This document shows positions 49,836 to 60,494 of a stretch of 64,000 bases of DNA, piece by piece. The notes below the pieces were generated by a model. The model was not told the origin of the DNA. It ran no database searches and was given only the letters and a program-made list of their open reading frames with translations. Every line of letters starts with the position of its first letter. The stretch's first letter is position 1. A program made the position numbers and the translations under genes. Source of the stretch: Schistocephalus solidus (lineage: Eukaryota > Platyhelminthes > Cestoda > Diphyllobothriidea > Diphyllobothriidae); NCBI GenBank assembly GCA_017591395.1, contig WEDG01009071.1:62001-126000 (forward strand), written 5' to 3'.

Positions 49836-50256
49836 ATTGAAAAAGTTCAGAGGGTCTATAATCGAAGAATATTTTCTCTTCCTGGATCCAGTATCTCTTA
49901 TACGGATATATGCCAGTTAGCAAACATTAAATTTTTTGAGGGTTAGAAGAGTCGAAGCCGGTCTCTGCTTCCTGTTTCACGTTAACTCTAGCCCAAATCT
50001 CCAAAGAATTAAGGCTCTCACTCCGGCAAATCGACCCTATGCCACTCGTTATTTTTCCATGATCATTTCACCACCCTTTAGCTCCACAACTAACCGGTCT
50101 CCGTTTTTTGCCTCCAAATATGTTTTCATATGGAATAATCTAACACTGCAAATTAGGTTGTCGTCTACATTAGCTATTTTCAAAACCAAATTACGCAAAC
50201 ATTTAACTTCGAAAGATATAAAGTTCGTATTGTCAGTTTCCTTCCCAAACTCGTAA

Positions 50257-51056
50257 CTTTTGCATTTTGAAAAGGGTCCTCCTGGTCTTTGAGGCAGCTC
50301 CTTTGATATTATATTGGTCTCTTATTATATTTCAATCATCCTCTGCAGAGACAATCTTTGCATTTACTTTTTCTTCCCCTCTTTTTAAACAAGCATTGCC
50401 AACTCTTGACAACCTTCATACTTTCCTCCGAATTCGCAACCCTGACGATAGTCTCCATGTTCTGTTGATGATCGAGGTGGCTTCTGATGGTTTCCACTCT
50501 TTGGTGATGGACTATACAGTCAGCAAGGAAGCATTTCGATGATGATCTCGTGACCTCTACTGACCCCTCTTCGTTTCGACCATGTTGTCTACGATGAGTT
50601 CGTCCTCTTTCACCTCCACAGGTGTTAATAAAGTCAAGCTCTGACTGTTATATTATCTCTTACCCGATAATGAGCGTCCCGAACCCTTATACGTAGTCAG
50701 CAACATGATAAGACTATCCCTTTGCATTTAGCTATTAATGTTTTAGTGAAGCGGTTTTTTTCTTCTAATTTTTTAAATTGGCGGCTTGCCGAACTATACC
50801 TCCAAATAAACCGAAGGATTTTTTTACTGTTTCTTTTCCAGTCACCGTATATGCGAATGATTGTTTACTTTTGTTTTAAAAATGGCATATCTTTTTAAAT
50901 CGGATATGTTTACCATACTACTTATTTCTGCTGTTCATATGAATGCTCACATAGTGCAGCATTTATCCACTTTGTATTTATTTAAACCATGGAACTAACT
51001 TTGTAATGATGAGGCCCTCTTGGCCTTTAAATATAAAATTTATTTATTTATTTATT
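50257..51056 (+). other. 3' UTR of CR1-like LINE copy e
   Basis: Non-coding. It ends with a possible stem-loop (AGGCC-CTCTT-GGCCT at 51,012-51,026) followed by an A/T stretch and TTTA repeats. The same order is seen in reverse at the 3' ends of copies b, c, d, g and h. Confidence 0.8.
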
Positions 51057-51060
51057 AATC
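51057..51060 (+). repeat. Short target-site duplication, right (nested CR1-like LINE)
   Basis: 'aatc', matching 45,606-45,609. Confidence 0.55.
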
Positions 51061-51724
51061 CTGGCATCAATTCCATTGCTCCCACCTTCATAGAGACCAC
51101 ATCCATCTACTTCTCGCCTGTTACCTCCACCACCACAACCACTACCGCCTTCGCATTCACTACCACCACCACCACCATTAGCGATGGAGAATCTCTCCAA
51201 AGCTGTACTCAATGCGACCGCACATTCACCTCACGCATCGGCCTGGTCGGTCACTTGCGAATACATCGTACAGAGACCGGTGAGCCAGTGCCTGGAGCAC
51301 CATCACACAGCAGGGATCGTCGCCTCCACTGCCCTCACTGTCCTCGCGCATTCACTCATCGATTGGGCCTATTCGGTCACATGCGCATCCATGAAAGCAG
51401 AACTCACCACAATGCCGAAAACACCGATACACCATGCACACCCTCCGCTGCTGCCATTCTGAGCGCCCCTGACGCCCATACTACCACGAATGACATCGCC
51501 CAAGCCTCTACTAATTTCTCCTGCCAACACTGCACCCGCAACTTTAACTCACGCATCGGCCTCGTTGTTCACCTGCAAATCCATCGCATGGAGGCGGGTG
51601 AACCAGTGCCTGGGGCTCCGACATACAGTCGACGCGCCCGCCTTCACTGACTTCACTGCTCCGGCACATTTACACACCCCATGGGTCTATTAGGACACAT
51701 GCGCCTCCACGACAACCTCCGGTA
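51061..51724 (+). pseudogene. C2H2 zinc-finger array of copy D
   Basis: Best-preserved array. After a Thr-rich linker come three complete C-x2-C-x12-H-x3-H fingers: CTQCDRTFTSRIGLVGH, CPHCPRAFTHRLGLFGH and CQHCTRNFNSRIGLVVH. A fourth has its first Cys region replaced by a TGA (51,648-51,650) but keeps HC-x12-H-x3-H. Fingers 1-2 and 3-4 are separated by a conserved linker with GEPVPGAP and a Ser-Arg run. Fingers 2-3 are separated by a longer Thr/Ala/Pro-rich spacer. The array is therefore two repeats of a two-finger unit. The frame starting at 51,006 is a chimera that begins in the CR1-like 3' UTR. Confidence 0.9.
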
Positions 51725-52590
51725 AACCACCGGATGCTAAGTGAACTCAGCACACACTACCTACACCAATGCATCGACAACACCCTCACAATCACCATCT
51801 ACCAGAGTATATCACAGTTTCCTAGAAACCGTGGCTGGTAAGTCTACCAATCGGAAGCTTCCACCAGACCATGCCGTCGGCTCAGTGGATGTGCTGTGTG
51901 TGTCGAGTGACTGACAAGTGAACTGGGAGTCAGACGGCGATGGCTGCTCCATATCCCCTGAGTTTGTGAATACTGGTGTGTGCGTTATAAGGGTCAGGTC
52001 GTGCTGTGGCGCGCAAAGACGGGTACGCCGATCCATCAGCCAATGCACCCATTCCCACATCAGGCAGTTAACCGGCTCGGACAGTGTCTGATGGTAGGGG
52101 CTGGGGAGAGAGTTAGGTCGACAGCACAGCGCATGTTCCTTACTAAAAACAATCTGACGCGCTTGAAACTTTAACGGTGCGCTAAAAGCCGTGGCTTTGG
52201 AAGGTTGCCAACTGACGGGATAACTCGGACCGAATGGTCAGCCCAATGTGTGTTTTGTGTGGAGTGGCTGACTGGCGGACTGAGAGTCAGGCTGCAATGG
52301 CTCCTTCTCAATCTGGTCTTTATGGCACACCCAATCCGTGGGATCCGAGCCAGGTGTGGTTGCACGCCCAGGGGCGCCTCCGGCAGCACCAGCCACCTGC
52401 GTTAATTCCCATCTCTTATCTTCTTGACTCTGTCATGACACCGGGCTCAGGTGGGGGAGGAGGAGTTAGTGCGGTAGCAGCAGCGCAAGGCTACTATCAC
52501 TTAAAACTAATTCACGCGCAAGTCACCGTCCCTGCACCACCTTGTGTGGAGCATACGGTTGACCTCGTCGAAATCGACGGCCGAACTGCC
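51725..52590 (+). other. 3' UTR of RT-zinc-finger LINE copy D
   Basis: A GC-richer non-coding tail shared with 34,981-35,850 and 57,231-58,080 on the minus strand. Landmarks: 'gaaaccgtggct', 'tttggaaggttgccaactga', 'tgtgttttgtgtggagtgg' and 'ggagcatacggt'. Open frames inside it differ between copies, so it is not coding. Confidence 0.75.
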
Positions 52591-52602
52591 ATGTGAGCAG
52601 CC
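52591..52602 (+). repeat. 12-bp target-site duplication, right (element D)
   Basis: Pairs with 42,513-42,524. Confidence 0.8.
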
Positions 52603-52659
52603 ATATTAACAGCAGAAATGAACAATATGTTAGGCATATCCGATTCAGAACGATTTGCT
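52603..52659 (-). mobile_element. CR1-like LINE 3' UTR, right part of interrupted copy f
   Basis: Begins 'atattaacagcagaaatg', which follows the target site in the uninterrupted copies. It ends abruptly at 52,659, where a K repeat starts in its middle. Confidence 0.75.
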
Positions 52660-53395
52660 TGTTGATATGGTTGTGAGGTTTTATGCATTGTTAACAGCAA
52701 ATCCTTAGCTTCTGTTATAAACGCATAAAGCGTTTCCATTAAAGTTTTCACTTTTGTTAATTAAAATTAGCCTACCGATTAAAAAATGCACGTGTCTCAA
52801 TTTCAACTTTTACTCCTAGACAAAAACAGTTTTTTCCCATTGAGCCCGATGAAACAATATGTAAAATCGTCATTTCGTCCTAACTTCGTGACAGATAAAT
52901 GGGGTGAGAAAGTTTCCAATCGGCCTGACACTGCACTTGCAATAGATTTATAATCTCATGTAGTTTATTGATTGTCTTACCTTTAAATCGTCTAAATTTA
53001 GAGACCGTTTTTTTTAGAGAAACAAATTAAGGTGAAATTAAAGACAAATGCACAATATACTCTTCATTCCTACATTCCTACAGTTAAATGTCATCAATTG
53101 TGATGTGCAAACAAAAGTGCAACTGCAGTGACCGTTTTTCAACGCTCCTATCGCTTCTTAGCAAAAGCGGACTACGACTCTGTATGTGCAAGGTGTGGAC
53201 AGATACACCATGAAATTGTGCATGAACTTAGAGGAAGAGAAGATAATTAAGAATTTCTGAAGTTGTTAGGTAATTATGGGTGTTAAATGGAGAAAGTTTT
53301 TTATTGTTAATATGAATATAATTTACGTGACCCAGTGGAACGTTTTGAGCTTATATTTGGTCACGTAAATGTATATATATATAGTTGAGAAATTC
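52660..53395. repeat. Repeat K, copy K4 (right half)
   Basis: Starts at 'gttgatatggttgtgagg', corresponding to 30,571 in K2, and runs to the LINE 3' end. The left half of K is missing. Confidence 0.8.
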
Positions 53396-55616
53396 CATAT
53401 AAATAAATTTATTAATTGTATATTAAGGGCCCAGAGAGCCCCGTCGTTTTAATCTTTAGTATCGCGGTAAAAATAAATACAAAGTGGATCATTGCTTCAC
53501 TATGTGAGCAGCCATATTAACATCAGAAATGAACAATATTGTAAGCATATCCGATTCAGAATGATTTGCCATTTTTAAATCAATAGTCAACAATCGTTAA
53601 CATAAACGGTGAACTAGAAAAGAAGCAGTAAAAAAACCTCTACGGTTAAATCGGAGGCGGAGTTTAGCGAGCCATCAATTTAAAAACATTTAGGAGAAAA
53701 AAACTGGTTCACTAAAAAAATTAATAGTAAGATGCAATGGGATAGTGCTGTGATGTTGCTGACAACGTATCAGGGTACGGAACGCTCCTCGTCGTGTGAG
53801 AGATAATATAGCAGTCACAGCTACTGTTTTTAACAACCAGTTGAAGTGAGAGAGGACGAACTCATCGTGAACACCAGAGTAAAAACGAAGAGGAAACAGT
53901 AGAAATCATGAGATCATCATCGAAATGCGGCCGAGCTGACTGCGTAGTCCACAGATCAAAGAGGCAAAACCATCACAGCCGCCTTGATCCTGAACAAGTT
54001 TGTCAAGAGTTGGTCATGCTTGTTTAAAAGGAGGGTGGGCGAAATAGTTAATGCAAAGATTGAATCTGCAGAGAATGATGAAAATATAATAAGAGACCAA
54101 TATAATATCAAGGAAGCTGCGTCAATATCTAAGAGGACTCTTTCCGAAATTCAACAGTTGCGAGTTACGCAAGGAAACAGACAATAGGGTATTAATATCT
54201 TAAGAAGTTAAATGTTTGCGTTTTTTGGTTTTGAAAATAGCTGACATGGACGGCAAACATAATTTTAAGTGGAAGATTATTCCAGATGAAAGCAAAAAAC
54301 TGATACCTGGTTAGTTGTTGAGCTAAGGGGTGGTGAAATTATCATTGAGGAATTACGAGTGGCATAGGGTCGAATTACCGGAGTAAGAGCGTTAATACGT
54401 GGGAGATTTGGGCTAGAGTTAGCGCGAAACAGAAAGCAGAAACCGGCTTTGAGTCTTCTTTCCCACAGAAATTTAATGTTTGCTAACTGTCATCTATCCG
54501 TATAAGAAAACCTGGATCCAGGAAGAGAAAATAATCTTCGAGTAAAATGTTTCTGAACTTTTTAAATTTTACTGCGGTCAGATGCGTTTATCAGCCCAAA
54601 GAGGAGATAGCAGTATTCTAGGATAGGAAGAACAAACATGTGTTACATGTCTAACTTTATTTCCGTAAAGTAGAAATTATGCGATATAAAACCACATATC
54701 TTTGCAGCCTTTGCAGAAATTTGATCTGCATGAGGCGATAATGCTACCTTGTTCATGTAACAAAGACCTAAGTCTTTTCTGATTGATCTTTCTAAACGTG
54801 AACTGTTTGAAATACGAGGGGTACAGGGAGCTTAGCGGGGTTAAAACACATGAAACTGCTCTTAAATGAAGAAAACACCATCTGCCAAGTACATTTTTAA
54901 CGTGAGAGAATATTAAGATCAGTGTTAATTTTATCCACGCAACTATATGCACTTTCTTTAGAAAATGAATAAATGCACTTAAAATCGTCAGTGTAAACGA
55001 AATTTTATGAATTTGTGAGTAAAGCTGAAATTTCGTTTATGTACGGAATAAAGAGAGGAGGACCTAGAACCGTGCCTTTAAAACACCACTCGTGGTCGGT
55101 TAAAGGGGTCGAGTAGCTATTTCCTATTAAGACCTTCTGGGTGCGGTTAGACAAATAGGAACCAATGAAGTCAAGGAGAGGAGGCCGAATGCCGAGTGCT
55201 TCAAGTTTCACCAGAAGAGGTCTGTGCAGTACCTTGTCAAAGGCTTTGCTCAGTTCAAAGTAGATCAAAAGAACCGACTGCTGTTCATAACAAAGGGAAG
55301 GGACGAGGTTAAGAAAAGCTACGTGACACACTCTGCATGATCTCCAGGTAGAAAACCATATTGCGAGTCGCTTAAGAGTTTATTTTATAACCAAAAGTCG
55401 AGAATTTGATTAAAAATACTTTTTTCAAGAGGTTTTGCTAGAGCCGGGGTTTTTTGAACGCCTTGATAATTATTAACGTCCGAACGAGATCCCGACTTGA
55501 AGACAGAAAGAATAATAGATGTCTTCCATGAGTAAGGAAAAATTCCATTTAAAAAGATAAACTGAGAATACATGGCTTAGCAATCGGAGAAAGCTCGGCC
55601 ATCACAATAGGCTGAT
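53396..55616 (-). mobile_element. CR1-like LINE, copy g (RT and 3' end)
   Basis: Duplicate of copy d. The frames 55,005-55,331 and 55,385-55,573 carry VLLIYFELSKAFDKVLHR, GTVLGPPLFIPYINE and SKSGSRSDVNNYQG-like text. The stem-loop-like GGGCC-CAGAG-AGCCC is at 53,427-53,441. Degenerate. Confidence 0.85.
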
Positions 55617-55792
55617 GGCGCCTTTAAAGGCTTTGGTAACACAGGGGTATTATATAGAATATATCTTATTTCTCTTCAAAATTCACTCTTTTGGTTACGG
55701 TCCAAAGTAAAAATCGTTTATATTTAACATGCGCGGATTGCGAATTCTTAAATGTAGTACACTACAATTGAATATGTAAAAAGGATACTGAT
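55617..55792. other. About 175-bp insertion specific to the right duplicate
   Basis: The left copy passes from LINE d into S1 directly ('cagtctgattttacttgcc'). Here about 175 bp intervene between two 'ctgat' strings (55,612-55,616 and 55,788-55,792), which look like a 5-bp target-site duplication. No terminal inverted repeat is obvious. Deletion in the left copy is the alternative. Confidence 0.6.
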
Positions 55793-57230
55793 TAAACTTG
55801 CCATGCTATCATACTAGTGTCCATTCTTTTCATTATCAGTCTTCTTTTCTAGCAGTTTTTTCACCAGATGTAAGTCCACAGAGGTTGATTCCGTCAAGCA
55901 GAGTCCCTGAAAAAAACCGCATGACAAAAAGTGCATGTTGGCAGAGCGTACACCACGTTCACCTTTCATAAAGATTATTGATACACAAAAATATCTGCAT
56001 AATGTGAAATCTGTGGAATAGAAGCATTATAATACATGGCCTGGGTCAAAACGCTTTTGATTTCATTTAATTTGAGTTTAAAAGCAGATTATTATAACAG
56101 TGGGTGACGGAAAGCGCTTTCTAAGATATATCAAATAAATATGTTTTCTAGGATTTAAAGTCAAAATGAAAACCAGTTTCAGATGGGAATTTATAAGCTC
56201 TACAAGAAATACGTTTTTGTGGCGCAGAGACTGCATCCCGATCACTAAGTTAACTCGAATGTTCTGTGGAAACATTTTACATTTATTTTCATTCCGTATG
56301 TGGTATAAGCGCTAACCATGTATTTGAACGGCAGTATTGCAAACCTTTAATATTGTTGCATGTATGTTTTTTGATGCCACATTGCATTGCATGTAACAAC
56401 AATGTTCATGCTTACATTCAAAGTGTCACATATAAAACCGCATGTACCGGAACACAGAATTAAATACCTGCTACACACTTGAAAGCGATCATCCAATAGC
56501 GCTAACCGCAGCACAGGGTTAAGTACATTTTAAAGAATCTCGCTAATATTAATTTCATTATTTACTGATTCTCCATTTTGTGGCAGATTATAGTTAAACC
56601 TCAAATGAACTTTAATTATTATTATCGTGAAGCTGGGAGTATACAACTGAAAGTATTGTACAAAATACAGGCACGTGTATAATTGCTCTCAATAGATGCT
56701 TAACAGTTGAACTGTTTGAACTTTCTTTACTTCGAATGCCTCTCGTTTAAAATAACCATTGAGGATACTAGATGCTCTAAACGTGGTCGTTGACCGAAGT
56801 TGACTTTCGCGTGAATTTTCTTAATGTGCGTGTAGACTCCCACTATATTTTCCGCCCACCCTGACCTCTCCCACATGGACCAGATTTAATGTCAAAATCA
56901 GAAATTCCAGAGTAAGGCAGGGGAAATAGGACATTCTAACAGAATCACGTTTTGCCAACAACTAACACCCGAGGAAAATAAGTGTGCAGCCGACCGGAGG
57001 CCACAGGATTTGCATGAAACACTACCTCACCACCACGTGTGCGTGGCTGAAATCAACATATTCCGGTTTTTATGGCTGATCATTCCGCTTGCTGACGAGG
57101 GCAGTTAACATCGCACATTCATTTGCCAGCAAACACGATGACAACAGAAATAACGAATGCCACGGGAGTGGAGATATAAAGATAAATCAGCAGCGAACTG
57201 GCAGTTCAAAGTTTATTCGCCAACCGCCGA
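55793..57230. repeat. Block S, copy S2 (non-coding)
   Basis: Matches S1 along its length. No coding capacity recognised. Confidence 0.75.
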
Positions 57231-58022
57231 CGACAGTTCAACCGTCAATTTCAACGCGTTCCTCTTAATGCTCCCCAGAATGGTGATGCAGGGACGGTGA
57301 CTCGCACGTAATTTAGTTAAAAATGATAGTAGATTTGAGCTGCATCTACCGCACTCTCTCATCCTTTTCCTCCACCTGAGCCCAGTGTCATTCAAAAGTC
57401 AAGAAGACTAAAAAAAAGAGGGGGCGCAGGTAAATGACAGGACTGGAGCTTTCCCTGGGCGTGCCACCACACCTTGTTCGGATGCTACGTAGTGGGAGTG
57501 CCATAAAGGCCACATTGAGAAGGACCCATTGCAGTTTGACAATCAGTCCGCCAATCAGAGACTCCACACAAAACACACACTGGGCTGACCTCGCGGTCCG
57601 AGTGTTCCCGTTGGTTGGCAACCTTCCAAGCGACGACATTTAGCGCACCGTGATATTTTCAAGCACGTCAGATTGCTTATAGTGAGACAAATGTTCTGAC
57701 CTGTCAACCTTACTCTCTCCTTCACCCACACAATCAGACCACCTTCCAAGCCAGTAAGTCGTCTGATGTGAAAGTGTGCGACTTGGCTGACGGTTCGGCG
57801 TACCCGTCTTTGCGCGCCACAGAACGACCTGGTCCCCTTAACGCACCAAGATTCATTAACCGAGAGGATATGGTGAAGCCATCGCCGTGGGATTCCAAGT
57901 ACACTGGTCAGCCACTCGACACATACATCTTAAACACTGGGCCGACGTCGTTGTCTAGTGTGAGTCAGATTTGCAGCCTTCCAAGCCAAGGTTTCCTGGA
58001 AAACGGTGATATTATCAAGTAC

Positions 58023-58700
58023 TTAACGATGGTGAGGGTGTTGTATATGCACTGGTGTAGGTAGTGTGCGCTGATGTGGCTTAGCCTCTGGTGGTTTACA
58101 GCATGTTTTCGTGGAGGCGCATGTGTCATAATAGGTCCATGCGGTGTGTAAATGTGCAGAAGCAGTTAAAGCAGTGGTGGCGGGCGCGTCGACTGTATGT
58201 CGGAGCCCCAGGCCCTGGTTCACTATCCTCCGTGTGATGGATTCGCAGGTGACCGACCAGACCAATGCGTGAGTTGAAGTTGTGGGCGCAGTGTGGGCAG
58301 GAATAATCGGGAGAGGCTGGGGGGATGTCACTCATGGTTGGTGGAAGCAGCAGTGGCGGTAAGATTGGCAGGACTGGAGAGTGTGCATGGGGAATCGGTT
58401 TTGTCGGCATTGCAGTGAATTCCGCTGTCATGCATGCGCATTTGACCGAACAGACAGATGTGATCAGTTAATGCGCGAGGAACGTGAAAACAGTGGAGTC
58501 TGTGATCAATGCTTTGTGTTTGTGCTCCCGGAACTTGTTCACCAGTCTCTTTACGAAGGATTCGCAAGTGACCGACCAGGCCGATGTGTGACGTGAATTT
58601 ACGATCGCATTGAGGACAGTACAGGAGAGAGTCCCCATCACTGGTGGCGGTGGTGGTGGTTGTTGTATTTTAGGCAAAGGCGGTGTTGGTTGCGGTGGTG
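58023..58700 (-). pseudogene. Zinc-finger tail of copy E
   Basis: Frames 58,328-58,567, 58,126-58,431 and 58,468-58,677 overlap with shifts. Recognisable fingers include CPHCAHNFNSRIGLVGH and CFNCFCTFTHRM, with the linker GPGAPTYSRRARHHC. The first finger survives as AWSVTCES-type text in a shifted frame. Not translatable as one protein. Confidence 0.85.
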
Positions 58701-59483
58701 AGGTTAACAGGAGATGAGTATTCAGATGTGGTTTGTTTGGTGGTGGGATAAGTGGAATTGATGCCAGGAGTGAGAGTGGAGGGAGTCTAAAGTAACGATG
58801 ACAGAATTTGAAGTAGAAGTTGGAATTGCCGGATTGTTGATGTATTGCGTCCGAAGATGCCCCACAATACCGGTGCTGTTGGTCCGGGGCACTGTTGACT
58901 TTCGTGCCACTCTTTTGGCCTTGGCGGTGAAAATCCGGTTTGCCTCAATGATTGCTGAACCAGTCTTCAGGGATCTTCTCCATGCCAGTTATCCTGAGCG
59001 AGGTCCTCCTAGGTCGCCGGGTTTATTTGCAGTTGCTTCAGAGATTTTTTCAAATATTTCTTGTAGCGTCTTTTTTCACCTCCCTGTCGGCAAGCACCCG
59101 TAGTGACATCTCCGTAGAAAAATCATTTAGGTAGTTGCTCGTCGTCCATTCTTACCAGTTGTCCGCTCCATCGCAATTGCATTTGCCTCAACATGGCGTG
59201 GCTGCTGAGGATTCTGGTCTGCTCCAGGACTTTGGTGTCCGGGATCCTGTCTTGCCATTTCTACTTCAGTATTCTGCGGAGGCAGCTGAGGTGGAAGTGA
59301 TTCAGCTTCCTCGCTTTCTTCTAGTAGATGGTCCAGGTCTCCGCTCCGTAAAGGCGTGTCGTCATGACGATGGCCTTGAACATCTTAGATGTGGTGTTTT
59401 GTTGAATATCATTGCGATTCCACATGGAGGCCTGCAGCCGGCCGAAGACTTGGCTGCCTTTTCAGATTCGTTTGGCAACCTGG

Positions 59484-60494
59484 TCATCGAGTACTTTTGA
59501 CATTGATTTGGGGAGCAATGTGTTCCGCACTGGGTGGCGGCTGGTGCATGACAATGTTTTTGGCTGAACGGATTGCTAATCCAAAATTTGGGCAGCCTGC
59601 GGCGAAGAGGTTCATGCTCCTTTGCATGTCCTCCTCCGTCACGGTGTTGAGGAGGTCTTTGACAGCGAAGAGCAAGTAAAGAATTGTATCACTAGACATG
59701 CGCATTGTGGTCTGCATACGCGGATTGTTGAGAACATGCCCGTCATTTCTATAGGCGGTGCGGATACTAGGCTGCTCATCACGATGACATCTTTCAGCAT
59801 AGCAGAGAACTTGAGACTGAACAGGGTGAGGCCAAAACGCAACCCTGCTTCTCTCCGTTGGTCACTACGGATGCTTCGGATACCGTCCCGTTTTCAGTTA
59901 CCCACGCCGTCATTCCGTCATGAAGCTGACGAACCATGTGCGTGAAATGCTCAGCACAACTGAATTTCTGCATGAATTTCCAGAGTCTGTCACTATTCAC
60001 CGTGTCAAAGGCTTTCGTCAGATCCACGAAGGTCGTTTATAGGTGAGTTCGCATCTCCTGGCAATTATGCTGTAGCTGGGGGGCGGTTAAACAATGTCGG
60101 TTGTTCCGCGGTGTCGTCGGAAGCCAAATTGGCTTTCCGGGAGCAGGCCCTGCTCTAGGTGACCGATCAGACGATTGAGAAGAAAACGGGTGAAGATCTC
60201 CCCAGCAATGTTAAGCATCCAGATGCCTCTGTAATTATCACAGATATGCCGGTTTCCCCTTCCTTTGTAGAGATGGAATATGGTCGCGTCTTTGAAATCC
60301 TGTGGAGCTCGACATTGGTGCCACATCTCCTGGAAGAGTATGGTGAGTTCTGCTATCAACCGGGGTTCACCGTGCTTGTAGACTTGTGGCGGGACTGCGA
60401 CGGATCCTGGTTCTTTCCTGCTTGAAATCTGTTGCATGGTTTTTATTGTTTCTAGAAGGGAAGGCAGCAGATCCAGGTCATTTGTCGTGTGCAC
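59484..60494 (-). pseudogene. Reverse transcriptase domain of copy E
   Basis: 60,087-60,494 has PGSVAVPPQVYKHGEPRL and SQFGFRRHRGTTDIV. 59,794-60,027 has MDLTKAFDTVNSDRL, HMVRQLHDGMTAWV and GEKQGCVLA. 59,484-59,717 has the decayed catalytic box and the EDMQRSMNLFAAGCPNFGL block. Frameshifted. Confidence 0.9.

Larger units (their letters stand above)
45610..51056 (+). mobile_element. Full-length CR1-like LINE, copy e, nested in element D
   Basis: A 5.4-kb element with 5' UTR (45,610-45,947), ORF1 (45,948-46,842), endonuclease (about 47,400-48,060), RT (48,150-49,835), C-terminal part (49,930-50,256) and 3' UTR ending in a TTTA repeat (51,041-51,056). It is the reference copy for a-d, f, g and h. 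ORF2 is broken by many stops in the endonuclease and by frameshifts. The RT core is open for 272 codons and keeps YADD. Because the flanking linker of D is otherwise uninterrupted, it inserted after D. Confidence 0.9.
42525..52590 (+). mobile_element. RT-zinc-finger LINE, copy D, interrupted by a CR1-like LINE
   Basis: This is the longest copy of the family: 5' leader (42,525-42,840), endonuclease with CDFNARVG (42,885-42,905) and [13 protein letters not shown], post-endonuclease spacer (43,215-43,900), RT (43,900-44,900), C-terminal RT extension (45,000-45,480), a C2HC finger (45,510-45,572), a linker cut at 45,609, then the CR1-like insertion. It resumes at 51,061 with the linker, three intact C2H2 fingers and a fourth broken one, and the 3' UTR to 52,590. 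Without the insertion it would be about 4.6 kb. It is bounded by the 12-bp target-site duplication. Stops and frameshifts occur throughout; the catalytic box reads FTDD. Clade is uncertain; it is RTE-like in overall look. Confidence 0.9.

Noticed and set aside
51006..51060. Start of a 214-codon zinc-finger frame at 51,006
   Set aside because: The first residues come from the 3' UTR of the nested LINE. The true frame belongs to element D and begins upstream of the insertion.
52234..52596. 120-codon frame in the 3' UTR of element D
   Set aside because: The matching regions of copies C and E do not keep this frame.
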